A DNA stretch of 64,000 bases. It comes from Actinophytocola oryzae. Its GTDB lineage: Bacteria; Actinomycetota; Actinomycetes; Mycobacteriales; Pseudonocardiaceae. The translations under genes were made by a program, and so were the position numbers. Shown here piece by piece: positions 16,669 to 25,146 of this stretch. Under the pieces are notes generated by a model. That model ran no database searches, was not told where the DNA came from, and was given only the letters and a program-made list of their open reading frames with translations. The stretch covers positions 1 through 64,000 of the forward strand of contig NZ_SOCP01000017.1 in NCBI RefSeq assembly GCF_004364325.1, in the 5' to 3' direction. Positions within the stretch are counted from its first letter, which is position 1. Each line of letters opens with the position of its first letter.

Positions 16669-16682
16669 GGGACGAAATGCCC
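16669..16682 (+). promoter_or_regulatory. DosR-box-like element before the Usp/CBS operon
   Basis: GGGAC-gaaa-TGCCC has a perfect left arm and 3 of 5 in the right. It is 109 bases before the Usp start at 16791. Confidence 0.5.
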
Positions 16683-16790
16683 TGCCGGTAAGGGAATCTC
16701 GCCGCTGTCGCGCCGCTTGCCGTCCGGCCAGGCTGAGTGTGAAGCGAGAAGTACCAGCAGTGTTCCGCGGTCACCGCGAGGAGAGATGAC

Positions 16791-17696
16791 ATGAGCGACG
16801 AATTCGACGGTGAGCACAGCGTCGTCGTCGGGGTGGACGGTTCCGACTCCGCGCTGCACGCGGTGCGCTGGGCGGCGAGGGAAGCACGGCGCCGCAACGT
16901 ATCCCTGCGGCTCGTGCACGTGTGCCACCTGGCCCCGGTGCGGCATCCGCGACAGGTCTCCCCGCCGTGGGAGTACCGCGCCGCGCACACCGAGCAGGGC
17001 CGGCACTGGCTGGCCGAGGCGACCCGCGCCGCGCGGCGTGCGGTGCCGGACATCGACGTCACCGCCGAGGTCCGCGACGGCGTGCCGAGCGAGGTGCTCG
17101 TCGCCGAGTCGAGGACGGCGCGGCTGCTCGTGCTCGGCTCCCGTGGGTTCGGCGGGTTGGCCTCGCTGCTCGTCGGCTCGGTGGCCGTGACGGTGTCCGC
17201 GCACGCGCACTGCCCGGTCGTCGTGACGCACTCCGTCGCCGAGGACGGCGTGCCGCCGGAGACCGGCCACATCGTCGTCGGTGTCGACGACTCCGACCTG
17301 AGCGACGCCGCCATGACCTTCGCGTGCGAGGCCGCGGCGGCTCGCGGCGTGCCGCTGGTCGCCGTGCACACCTGGTTCGACATCGACGTGAGTCCCACGT
17401 GGGCCACCCTGCCGTCGACGATCGACTGGAACTGGCTGCAGGCGGAGGAGGAGCGGGAGTTCACCGAGCGCATCGGCGCCTGGCAGGGGAAGTTCCCGCA
17501 GGTCGAGATCCGGCCACTGGTCGTACGGGACCGGCCGGGACGCGCGCTGGTGAAGCACGCGTCCGGCGCGCAGCTGGTCGTCGTCGGATCCCACGGCTAC
17601 GGCACGTTCACCGGGCTCGGTCTCGGCTCGGTCAGCCAGAAGGTGTTGCACCACGCCGGATGCCCGGTCGCGGTCGTGCGGAAGGAACGGAACTGA
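16791..17696 (+). CDS. Universal stress protein, tandem UspA domains
   Basis: A 301-residue tandem Usp, close in sequence and layout to the Usp at 1019 (both have VVVGVDGSDSALHAVRWAAR and a TIDWxWLQxEEE segment in domain 2). The nucleotide loops GSRGFGGLASLLVGS and GSHGYGTFTGLGLGS keep the G-x2-G-x9-G-S pattern. The GAGGAGAG ribosome site lies before the ATG at 16791. It heads a probable four-gene operon of three Usps and a CBS-BON protein, with very short gaps. A DosR-box-like element is 109 bases upstream. The duplication with the 1-kb Usp indicates that the left and middle stress clusters share ancestry. Confidence 0.93.
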   Translation: MSDEFDGEHSVVVGVDGSDSALHAVRWAAREARRRNVSLRLVHVCHLAPVRHPRQVSPPWEYRAAHTEQGRHWLAEATRAARRAVPDIDVTAEVRDGVPSEVLVAESRTARLLVLGSRGFGGLASLLVGSVAVTVSAHAHCPVVVTHSVAEDGVPPETGHIVVGVDDSDLSDAAMTFACEAAAARGVPLVAVHTWFDIDVSPTWATLPSTIDWNWLQAEEEREFTERIGAWQGKFPQVEIRPLVVRDRPGRALVKHASGAQLVVVGSHGYGTFTGLGLGSVSQKVLHHAGCPVAVVRKERN

Positions 17697-17698
17697 CC

Positions 17699-18562
17699 AT
17701 GGCCGCCAACGACGAAGGCCGCCTGGTGGTGGCCGGAGTGTCCACTTTCGACTCACGCCGTTCGCTCGTGGCCTTCGCCGCCGCCGAGGCAGCCGCACGG
17801 GACGCCGAGCTGCGCCTGCTGACGGCGCGTCCGGGACCGGCCGCGCCCGACCAGTACCTGCCGGCCGATCCCGCGCCCGAGTACCGCGCACAGGCCGAAC
17901 GGCAGCTCACCGAGATGGTGCGGTACGTCAGGGACGGCTTGCCGGGCGTGGCCGTCTCGACCGACCTGGCGACCGGGCCGCCTGCCTCGGTCCTGCGTGC
18001 CGCGGCCGAGAACGCCGCCCTGCTGGTGGTCGGCGCGGACGACGCGAGCCCGTTCGTCGAGGCCATCAGCGGCTCGATACCCGGGGACCTGCTGACCACC
18101 GCGCCGTGCCCGCTGGCGGTGGTGCCACGACGGGAGTGGACGACGCCAGCGTCCGCCCCCGTCGTGGTGGCACTCGACGGGCACGGCACCTCGCGGGCCG
18201 CGGTCGCCTACGCCTTCGCGGCGGCGGCCCGGGCGCACCGGCCGCTCACCGCGGTCCACTGCCTGCCACCAGGTCCGTACGACACGTCGAGGAACGCGGC
18301 GCGCGCGCTCGCCGGGTTCGGCGAGCAGTACCCGGACGTCGCCGTGGAGGACGAGATCGTGCGCGGCGACCCCCGGTACGTACTCGCCGACGCCTCACGG
18401 GACGCCGCACTGCTGGTGCTCGGCTCCCGGGGGCGTGGGCGCCTCGCCTCGGGCCTGTTCGGCTCGGTGAGCCGCCACCTCATCCGCGAGAGCGCCTGCC
18501 CGGTCGTGGTGGCCCGCCCGAACCACGAGTCCCGGCAGAACGACGCCAGAGCATTCGGCTGA
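17699..18562 (+). CDS. Universal stress protein with a degenerate first domain
   Basis: A 287-residue tandem Usp whose ATG begins 2 bases after the previous stop. Domain 1 begins LVVAGVSTFDSRRSLVAFAA and lacks the normal GVDGS start, and its nucleotide loop reads GADDASPFVEAISGSIP, without the G-x2-G-x9-G pattern. Domain 2 keeps GSRGRGRLASGLFGSVS. So only the C-terminal domain appears able to bind nucleotide, as in some asymmetric mycobacterial Usps. The gene is the second of the Usp operon, followed 34 bases later by the third. The asymmetry could give a regulatory partner for the fully active neighbour; this is inference. Confidence 0.88.
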   Translation: MAANDEGRLVVAGVSTFDSRRSLVAFAAAEAAARDAELRLLTARPGPAAPDQYLPADPAPEYRAQAERQLTEMVRYVRDGLPGVAVSTDLATGPPASVLRAAAENAALLVVGADDASPFVEAISGSIPGDLLTTAPCPLAVVPRREWTTPASAPVVVALDGHGTSRAAVAYAFAAAARAHRPLTAVHCLPPGPYDTSRNAARALAGFGEQYPDVAVEDEIVRGDPRYVLADASRDAALLVLGSRGRGRLASGLFGSVSRHLIRESACPVVVARPNHESRQNDARAFG

Positions 18563-18596
18563 TCCCTGTCCCGACACCCAGCGAGGGAGACAAACC

Positions 18597-19484
18597 ATGA
18601 CCAGACGACCAGTCGTCGTCGGTATCGACGGCTCGACCGCGGCGTTGCACGCCGTCCGGTGGGCCGCGGACCGGGCCGCCCGGACCAACCGGCCACTGCG
18701 CATCGTCCACGCGTACCACCTGCCGCCCGGTTTCCCCACGGGAGTGACCGTGGAGGAGTCGATCCTGGACGGGCTGCGCCGGCAGGGCAGACGGTGGCTG
18801 GCCACGGCACAGGATCTCGCCAGGGAGGTCGCGCCCACCCTCGAGACCGCCGCGGCGCTGGCCGCCGCGGCGCCGACCACCGCTCTGCTGCACGAGACGG
18901 AGAACGCGGCGCTCCTCGTCCTCGGCAACCACGGCCGCAACGCCCTCACCGGCCTGCTCGTGGGCTCCACGTCCCAGGCACTCGCTGCCCAGGCGCACTG
19001 CCCGGTCGTGCTGGTGCGTGGCGGCGAGGACGGCGCTCCGACACCGTCCGGTCCGATCGTGGTCGGCGTCGACGGAACGGACGCCAGCGAGGCGGCCGTC
19101 GCGTTCGCGTTCGCCGAGGCGTCCGCGCAGGATGCCACCCTGGTGGCACTGCACGCGTGGGCCGAGTCGGTGTTCGAGACCGCGATCGCCGGCCCGAACG
19201 CGCCGCTGGACTGGGACCGGCAACGCGAAGTCGCCGCCGAGGCACTGGCCGAGAGGCTGGCCGGCTGGCAGGAGAAGTACCCCGAGGTGCGTGTCGAGCG
19301 CGAACTGGTCCACGACCGGCCCGCCAGGGCACTGCGCCGGTGCGCCAGGACGGCACGGCTCGTCGTCGTCGGCCGGCGCGGCCGCGGCGGGTTCCGCGAC
19401 CTCGTCCTCGGCTCGACCAGCCAGCACCTTCTGCACCACGCGGCCGGCCCGGTCGCGGTGGTGCGTACGGAAACCGCGGAGTAG
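18597..19484 (+). CDS. Universal stress protein, tandem UspA domains
   Basis: A 295-residue tandem Usp with VVVGIDGSTAALHAVRWAAD at the start of domain 1 and IVVGVDGTDASEAAVAFAFA in domain 2. Domain 1 has GNHGRNALTGLLVGST; domain 2 has GRRGRGGFRDLVLGST, so the glycine pattern holds in both. It pairs best with the Usp at 1960, sharing AERLAGWQEKYP and DLVLGSTSQHLLHHA-type segments. GAGGGAGA lies upstream of the ATG at 18597. It is the third gene of the operon and is followed 14 bases later by a CBS-BON gene. It is predicted to act in the cytoplasm in stress survival. Confidence 0.92.
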   Translation: MTRRPVVVGIDGSTAALHAVRWAADRAARTNRPLRIVHAYHLPPGFPTGVTVEESILDGLRRQGRRWLATAQDLAREVAPTLETAAALAAAAPTTALLHETENAALLVLGNHGRNALTGLLVGSTSQALAAQAHCPVVLVRGGEDGAPTPSGPIVVGVDGTDASEAAVAFAFAEASAQDATLVALHAWAESVFETAIAGPNAPLDWDRQREVAAEALAERLAGWQEKYPEVRVERELVHDRPARALRRCARTARLVVVGRRGRGGFRDLVLGSTSQHLLHHAAGPVAVVRTETAE

Positions 19485-19498
19485 CGAGGAGGCACCCC

Positions 19499-20077
19499 AT
19501 GCGCGCACGAGACGTCATGAGCAGGCCGGTGATCAGTGTGGACACCCGAGGCACCGTCCGCGACGCCGTCACCGCCCTGACCGAGCACGGTTTCGCGACC
19601 GTGCCCGTGGTGGACGAGGACGGCCGGGTGATCGGCATCTTCAGCGAGTCCGACGGTCTGCGCGCCGACCCGCACGGCAGGACCCCGGTCACCTCCGCCA
19701 TGACCACACCTGTCGAGGTCGTCGCCCCTGACACGGACGTCGCGAGCATCGCCGAGCGGATGCTCGCCGGGCACCTGCGCGCCCTGCCGGTCGTCGAGGA
19801 GGGACTGCTGATCGGCATGGTCGCCAGGCGGGACCTGCTGCGTGTCCTGGTCCGCGAGGACGACGTGATCACCGGGGGTGTCCGCGGACTGCTCGACCAG
19901 TACGCGGGCACCCGCCGCCAGTGGTCGGTCGAGGTCCACGAGGGCGCGGTGACGATCAGCGGCGACTTCGCCGACGACGCGGAGAAGTCACTCGTGGCCG
20001 CCCTCGCCCGCACCGTCGCCGGCGTGACCACCGTCGGTCTCACCGCGTCGCCGGCGCGGACCGGCGGGGAAGACTGA
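19499..20077 (+). CDS. CBS-pair plus BON-domain protein
   Basis: A 192-residue protein. Two CBS domains occupy about residues 1-115 (starting MRARDVMSRPVISVDTRG, the second with VTSAMTTPVEVVAPDTDV), followed by a BON domain (about 125-190: RRQWSVEVHEGAVTISGDF and VAGVTTVGL). CBS pairs sense adenine nucleotides and BON domains bind membranes or phospholipid surfaces, so the protein could transmit energy charge to the envelope. The ATG follows GCGAGGAGGCACCCC at good spacing. It is the last gene of the Usp operon. It converges on the RCC1-type gene 19 bases away across a short GACCGTACGGTC palindrome that may act as a weak terminator. Confidence 0.88.
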   Translation: MRARDVMSRPVISVDTRGTVRDAVTALTEHGFATVPVVDEDGRVIGIFSESDGLRADPHGRTPVTSAMTTPVEVVAPDTDVASIAERMLAGHLRALPVVEEGLLIGMVARRDLLRVLVREDDVITGGVRGLLDQYAGTRRQWSVEVHEGAVTISGDFADDAEKSLVAALARTVAGVTTVGLTASPARTGGED

Positions 20078-20096
20078 GCCCTGACCGTACGGTCCT

Positions 20097-22421
20097 TCAC
20101 CGCTGCGGGCTCGGGACGATCGCGGCACCCGCGTACCAGCCGTCGCCGATCGCACTGACGCCGCTCAACCCCACGACGGGCACTGGCACGGTCGTGTGGT
20201 CGACCACCGAGGTGTTGCCCAGGGCGTTGTCGCCGTTGGAGCCCCATCCCCAGACGGTGCCGTCGGTCCGCAACGCGTAGCCGCCGCCACCGAAGGCGGC
20301 GATCCGCGTGACGCCGCGCAGCGCCGAGACCGGCACCGGCACCCGCGACTCACACGGCGTGGCCGGCCCGCACGTGACGCCGTTGCCCAGCGCGCCGGCC
20401 AGGTTGCCGCCCCACGCCCACACGGTGCCGTCAGCACGCAGCGCGTACCCGTTGGCGGTCGTGTAGCCGGGGTCGCCGCCACCCGCCAGCCCGACCACCC
20501 CGGTCAGCCCGGACACCGGCACCGGGACGGTGGACAGGCACGGCGTGTCCGGGGCGCACGGCTGGCCGTTGCCGAGCTGGCCGACGCCGTTGTCGCCCCA
20601 CGCCGAGACCGTGCCGTCGGCGTGCAGCACGTAGGCGCCCCGGCCGTTGCTGGCGACCGCGGTGACGTCGGTCAGCCCGGCGACCTGGACGGGCACCGGC
20701 GACGACGTGGGAGGGTCGTTGCCGAGGTACGCGCCTCCCCATGCCCAGACGGTGCCGTCGCGGCGCACCGCGTAGGTGGCGCTCGAACCGCCGGCGATCG
20801 CGACCGCGTCGGTCAGCCCGGACACCTGGACCGGCACGGAGGAGCCGTTGTCGCCCCACGCCCACACCGTGCCGTCGGCCCGCAACGCGTGGGCGCCCCA
20901 CTCGCCGCCGGCGATCGCGGTGACGTCGGTCAGTCCCAGCACCGGCACCGGGATCCCCGACCCGTGGTAACCACCCCCGTTCCACAGGCTCGTCCAGCCG
21001 TTGCCGAGCTGGCCGGTCGAGTTGTCGCCCCATGCCCAGACGGTGCCGTCGGTGCGCAGCGCGTACCCGTTGCGGGAGCTGCCGTCGGCGGCACGTACCC
21101 CGGACAGCAGCACCTGTGCCGGCGTCGGCGCGGTGTACACGGCCTCCCCGGTGCCCAGCTTCCGGTTCTGGTTCCCGCCCCAGGCGTAGAGGCAGTCGGT
21201 CGTGCACGGGACGGCGGGTGCGACGAACACCCCGACCAGGTCGGCGACCAGGTGCACGCTGCCCCGGGCGTTGATGAACCAGAGGTGGCGTTCCTCGTCG
21301 AACGCGACGGTGGCCGCGTTCGCGGCGGTCTGGCCCAGGGACAGGTTGAGTGTGGAGGTCGTCGGCGAGTTCCACCTGCTCGGTTGCGATCCCCACACGA
21401 GCACGTGGGTCCCGGTCGTCGCGGCCACCCCGGTGACGTTCAACGCCACGCCTGTCGCGGTCAGCGGCACGTCGTCGACGAAGCCCAGCTCCAGCGTCCT
21501 GTTCACTTCGTCGAGCGGGCCGGTCACGCCGCCCGTCCCGGTGCCGTCCCTGGTGTCCAGCACCCGTTTCGGGGGCAGCGGCACGAAGGTGGCGCCGTAG
21601 TCGGGTGTGTGGAAGCCCGCCAGGTCCACCACGAGGTCGACCCGGCCGCTGTTGTTGTAGAGGCTGACCCGGGCGTCGGTGCCGACGGCGACGGTGACCT
21701 GGTTGGCCCGGGTGTCACCAGGAGGCACGGTGAGGTTGGACGCGACCGGCCGGGTCGTCCCGGTCGGCCACGCGGTGACGAACGTGGGTGCGGTGACCGC
21801 GGTGGCGGTGAGGTTGAACGTCACCGCCACCGCCGACGCGGGGACCCGGCCGGTCAGGTCGACCGTCCGCGTCTCGCCGGGGCCGACCGGGGTGTTGTCC
21901 GAGCGCGTGTCGAGCAACCGGCCCTGCGACAGCGCCGTGTACCTGGCGCCCGGCCCCGGCCTGTAGTAGCCGGCGAGGTCGGCGACGAGGTGGACGCGGC
22001 CCGCGTTGTTGTACAGGCTCACCGTCCGGCCGGCGCCCAGCACGGTGGTCACCTGGTTGGAGCGGGTGTCGCCCGCGGGCAGGTTCAGACTCGACGTGGC
22101 GGGCCGGCCGGTGCCGCCGGGGAACACCGTCACGTACGTCGCCGCCGTCGACGACACCCCGGTCACGGTGAGCACCACGGAGGTTGCCCCGGCCGGCACC
22201 CACGCCGCGAGGTCGAGCGTGATGGTGCCGCCTCCACCGACCGGGCCCGAGCCCGCCCTGGTGTCCAGCACGCGGACGGGGGACAGGGACGTGAACGTCG
22301 ACGCGACCGGGACCGGGACCGCGGTGGGATCGGCGGGAGCGGGCGCCCCGACGGCGAGGAACCCGGCGGTGATTGACGTGACGAGAACAGCGACGAATGC
22401 CTGCCGGAACACACGGACCAC
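20097..22421 (-). CDS. Secreted RCC1-repeat protein with N-terminal beta repeats
   Basis: A 774-residue exported protein. It begins VVRVFRQAFVAVLVTSITAGFLA, a signal peptide, then three repeats of about 115 residues with RVLDTRAGSG...TSSLNLPAGDTRSNQV...RVHLVADLAGYY. From about residue 400 there are seven or more RCC1-type repeats (YALRTDGTVWAWGDNSTGQLG), which form a beta-propeller. Bacterial RCC1 proteins usually act outside the cell in binding, not as GTP exchange factors. The GTG at 22421 is the first suitable codon before the signal peptide; the GTG at 22412 is possible. A DosR-box-like element lies 80 bases upstream at 22501. The gene converges on the CBS-BON gene. Function unknown. Confidence 0.85.
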   Translation of the reverse strand: MVRVFRQAFVAVLVTSITAGFLAVGAPAPADPTAVPVPVASTFTSLSPVRVLDTRAGSGPVGGGGTITLDLAAWVPAGATSVVLTVTGVSSTAATYVTVFPGGTGRPATSSLNLPAGDTRSNQVTTVLGAGRTVSLYNNAGRVHLVADLAGYYRPGPGARYTALSQGRLLDTRSDNTPVGPGETRTVDLTGRVPASAVAVTFNLTATAVTAPTFVTAWPTGTTRPVASNLTVPPGDTRANQVTVAVGTDARVSLYNNSGRVDLVVDLAGFHTPDYGATFVPLPPKRVLDTRDGTGTGGVTGPLDEVNRTLELGFVDDVPLTATGVALNVTGVAATTGTHVLVWGSQPSRWNSPTTSTLNLSLGQTAANAATVAFDEERHLWFINARGSVHLVADLVGVFVAPAVPCTTDCLYAWGGNQNRKLGTGEAVYTAPTPAQVLLSGVRAADGSSRNGYALRTDGTVWAWGDNSTGQLGNGWTSLWNGGGYHGSGIPVPVLGLTDVTAIAGGEWGAHALRADGTVWAWGDNGSSVPVQVSGLTDAVAIAGGSSATYAVRRDGTVWAWGGAYLGNDPPTSSPVPVQVAGLTDVTAVASNGRGAYVLHADGTVSAWGDNGVGQLGNGQPCAPDTPCLSTVPVPVSGLTGVVGLAGGGDPGYTTANGYALRADGTVWAWGGNLAGALGNGVTCGPATPCESRVPVPVSALRGVTRIAAFGGGGYALRTDGTVWGWGSNGDNALGNTSVVDHTTVPVPVVGLSGVSAIGDGWYAGAAIVPSPQR

Positions 22422-22500
22422 CCCAATCGACCGGCCCCGACCGAACTCGACGGTAGAACCCGCGTGACGCCCCGGTAACCGCTGTTCGCCCCTCGAGGCA

Positions 22501-22514
22501 GGGTCTTTGGTCCC
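22501..22514 (-). promoter_or_regulatory. DosR-box-like element before the RCC1 gene
   Basis: GGGTC-tttg-GTCCC, 9 of 10 positions, lies 80 bases before the GTG at 22421. Confidence 0.6.
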
Positions 22515-22558
22515 TGCCGCACGATCCCGGGTTCGCACGCCTTCGGTCCCTCGGAGTC

Positions 22559-22572
22559 GGGACCTTCGCCCG
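22559..22572 (+). promoter_or_regulatory. DosR-box-like element before the seryl-tRNA synthetase gene
   Basis: GGGAC-cttc-GCCCG has a perfect left arm, 3 of 5 in the right, and lies 71 bases before the start at 22643. Confidence 0.45.
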
Positions 22573-22642
22573 CGGCCGTCGCCCCGGTCCTGCGGTGATC
22601 CTGGTCCGGTGGCACCACCTCCCCTTCGTCCATGGAGCACTC

Positions 22643-23935
22643 ATGCATGACCCCCGCGTCCTGCTGGACCCGGCGACCGAGGCGGTCCGCACGCTCGCCC
22701 GCCGCGGCTACGAGCTGGACCTCGCACGGCTGGCGGACCTGTTCGGCCGGCACACGGCCACCGTGAGCGCGCTCGACGAAGCCCGTGCGGAGGCCAACAA
22801 GGCGGCCGAGGAGATCGGCGCGGCGACGAGGCGCGGCGAGAACGTGACCGCACTGCGTGAGGACGCCCGTGCGGCGAAGGCACGGACGCTCCGGTTGGCC
22901 GAGGACCGCCGACGTCTCGCCGAGAGGCTGCAGGCGTTCCTCCTCGAGGTGCCCAACCTGCCGGCCGACGACGTGCCCGACGGGGACTCCGACGAGGACG
23001 CCGAGCTGGTCGGTGTGTGGGGCGACCGGCAGCGGTTCGACTTCACCCCGAGCGACCACGTGGCGATCGGTGAGCGGCTCGGCATCCTCGACTTCGCCCG
23101 TGCCACCAAGCTGTCCGGACCGCGGTTCGCCGTCGCCCGGGGTGCGGGCGCCAGGCTGGAACGCGCGCTGGCGGACTTCCTGCTGGACCTGCACACCGAG
23201 AAGCACGGCTACACCGAGCTCTCGGTACCGGCGATGGTCACCCGTCCGACGATGACCGGCACCGGGCAGCTGCCCAAGTTCGAGGCGGACCTGTTCCGCA
23301 CCCAGGTGGCCGACCGGGAGCTGTTCCTCATCCCGACCGCGGAGGTCCCCGTCACCAACCTGCACGCGAACGAGACCCTGCGCACCGAGGACCTGCCACT
23401 GGCCTACACCGCGGACACGCCGTGTTTCCGCTCCGAGGCCGGGTCGTACGGCCGGGACACCAAGGGACTGGTCCGGGTGCACCAGTTCAGGAAGGTCGAG
23501 CTGGTCCGCCTGTGCGACCCGGCGCACGCGGACGACGAGCTGGCCCTGCTGCGAGGTCACGCCGAAGCGTGCCTGCGGGAGCTGGGGCTGGCCTACCGCG
23601 TCGTCAGGCTGGCGGCCGGCGACACCGGCTTCTCCGCGCGCCGGACCTACGACCTGGAGGCGTGGCTACCGGGTCAGCGACGCTACCGGGAGATCTCCAG
23701 TGTCTCCGACTTCGGCACCTTCCAGGCACGCAGGGCCGGCATCCGCACCAGGTCCACGGACGGCACCCGCGGCTTCGCCAACACCCTCAACGGCTCCGGG
23801 CTGCCGATCGGCCGCACCGTCGCCGCCATCCTCGAGCAGTACCAGTGTGCCGACGGCTCGGTCCGCATGCCGGAGGCCCTGGTCCCCTACCTCGGGTTCC
23901 ACACCATCAACGTGGACGGCAAGGTGTCCCGCTGA
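22643..23935 (+). CDS. serS: Seryl-tRNA synthetase
   Basis: A 430-residue class II synthetase. Residues 1-105 form the antiparallel coiled-coil arm (DEARAEANKAAEEIGAATRR and following). The core has the TAEVPVTNLHANE segment, motif 2 as FRSEAGSYGRDTKG, and motif 3 as GSGLPIGRTVAAILEQYQ, so the catalytic residues are present. It attaches serine to tRNA-Ser. The ATG at 22643 is the only start that gives a normal N-terminus; AGGAGC-like pairing upstream is weak. It lies alone among stress genes and has a DosR-box-like element 71 bases upstream. In actinomycetes the housekeeping serS is normally elsewhere, so this is probably a second, stress-regulated copy, but that cannot be confirmed from the window. 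Confidence 0.93.
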   Translation: MHDPRVLLDPATEAVRTLARRGYELDLARLADLFGRHTATVSALDEARAEANKAAEEIGAATRRGENVTALREDARAAKARTLRLAEDRRRLAERLQAFLLEVPNLPADDVPDGDSDEDAELVGVWGDRQRFDFTPSDHVAIGERLGILDFARATKLSGPRFAVARGAGARLERALADFLLDLHTEKHGYTELSVPAMVTRPTMTGTGQLPKFEADLFRTQVADRELFLIPTAEVPVTNLHANETLRTEDLPLAYTADTPCFRSEAGSYGRDTKGLVRVHQFRKVELVRLCDPAHADDELALLRGHAEACLRELGLAYRVVRLAAGDTGFSARRTYDLEAWLPGQRRYREISSVSDFGTFQARRAGIRTRSTDGTRGFANTLNGSGLPIGRTVAAILEQYQCADGSVRMPEALVPYLGFHTINVDGKVSR

Positions 23936-24004
23936 ACGGGCACCCTCGCGCATGTCGCCGATCCGTCAGGTCCGCCCGGTGACGGGACCAACGGAGCGGG
24001 GGAG

Positions 24005-24018
24005 GCGACCTTGGACCC
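24005..24018 (+). promoter_or_regulatory. DosR-box-like element before the second Acg gene
   Basis: GCGAC-cttg-GACCC matches 8 of 10 positions and lies 98 bases before the start at 24116. A GGGACC half site at 23984 is next to it. Confidence 0.45.
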
Positions 24019-24115
24019 CGGCGTGCTGCCGTGCTCTCGCCGGACACTGGATCGGTAGTCGAACGTCCGCCCGGGCGACGCGTTCGACCTCGGCTCAGCC
24101 AGGAAAGGGGAATTC

Positions 24116-25102
24116 ATGACTTCCGTCGAACCGGACCGGAAGACCGTGCGGGCGGCGCTCGCGCTCGCCTCCCATGCTCCGTCGATCCACAACACCCAGC
24201 CCTGGCGGTGGCGGATCGGCGACGGGTCGGTTCACCTGTTCGCCGACCGGGGCCGGCAGGTCGTCGCCACCGATCCGGACGGTCGGGACCTGATCGTCAG
24301 CTGCGGTGCGGCGCTGCACCACCTGCGTGTCGCGTTCGCGGCCCTCGGGTGGGCAACGTCCGTGCACCGGTTGCCCGACCCCGCTCTGCCCGACCACCTG
24401 GCCAGCCTCGAACTCACCTCGCGCGAACCCACCGGCGCGGACGTCGCGGCCGCGGCGATGATCTCCCAGCGGCGTGCCGACCGGCGGCCCATGTCGGACT
24501 GGCCCGTGTCACCGGGCCATCTCGCGCATATCGCTGAACGGGCACGCGCCCAAGGGGCGCTCGCGGTGCCGATCACCGACCCCGGCGCCCGGTTCGAACT
24601 CGCGGGCGCGATCGCGCAGGCGGCGGTGATCCAGCGCGGCCGCGCCGGCTACGCCGTCGAACTGGCCACCTGGACCGGGCGCGCCCGTGGCGGCGACGAC
24701 GGTGTCCCGGCCGCGAACATCCCGACCGGGGGGATCCAGGACGCCGACTCGCGTGAGTTCCCGCACGGCACGCTCACCCGGCCCACTGGCAAGCGCTACG
24801 GCCAGCGAACCGAGCTGCTGGTGATCGCCACCTCCGGTGACGACGTGCTGTCCCGGCTCCGGGCGGGTGAGGCCACCAGCGCCGCGCTGCTCGCCGCGAC
24901 GGAGCTCGGCCTGGCGAGCTGCCCGCTGTCGCAACCCCTGGAGATCGCCGCCGCCCGCGACACGGTCCGCGACAGCGTGCTCGGCGGAACAGCCGAGCCA
25001 CAGCTGGTCATCCGGCTCGGCTGGGCACCCATCAGCGCCGACCCGCTTTCGGCCACTCCCCGCCGCGCCGTCGACGACATCATCGAACCCGGCGACAGCT
25101 GA
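24116..25102 (+). CDS. Acg-family nitroreductase-fold protein
   Basis: A 328-residue Acg-type protein with APSIHNTQPWRWRIGDGSVH near the N-terminus, the ATDPDGRDLIVSCGAALHHL segment, and the later LRAGEATSAALLAATELGL and SQPLEI motifs. These conserved positions define the degenerate nitroreductase group that binds or hides flavin in dormant mycobacteria. GGAAAGGGG precedes the ATG. It converges on the acyl-CoA transferase gene 44 bases downstream. It is closer to the protein at 36381 than to that at 71, for example in the R-x-x-DRRPMSDWPV segment (DRRRFSSWPV in the other). A weak DosR-box-like element precedes it. Confidence 0.9.
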   Translation: MTSVEPDRKTVRAALALASHAPSIHNTQPWRWRIGDGSVHLFADRGRQVVATDPDGRDLIVSCGAALHHLRVAFAALGWATSVHRLPDPALPDHLASLELTSREPTGADVAAAAMISQRRADRRPMSDWPVSPGHLAHIAERARAQGALAVPITDPGARFELAGAIAQAAVIQRGRAGYAVELATWTGRARGGDDGVPAANIPTGGIQDADSREFPHGTLTRPTGKRYGQRTELLVIATSGDDVLSRLRAGEATSAALLAATELGLASCPLSQPLEIAAARDTVRDSVLGGTAEPQLVIRLGWAPISADPLSATPRRAVDDIIEPGDS

Positions 25103-25146
25103 CCCGAGGCGCCCCGGCGCATCCCGGGACTGACCGGTTCCTCGAG

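Noticed and set aside
20196..22376. Long plus-strand frame opposite the RCC1 gene
   Set aside because: It is a shadow of the RCC1 repeats; it has no start signal or recognisable domain.
14001..22421. Repeated DNA units resembling a CRISPR or satellite array
   Set aside because: The repeats are coding repeats of about 150 bases in propeller proteins, vary between copies and have no uniform spacers.
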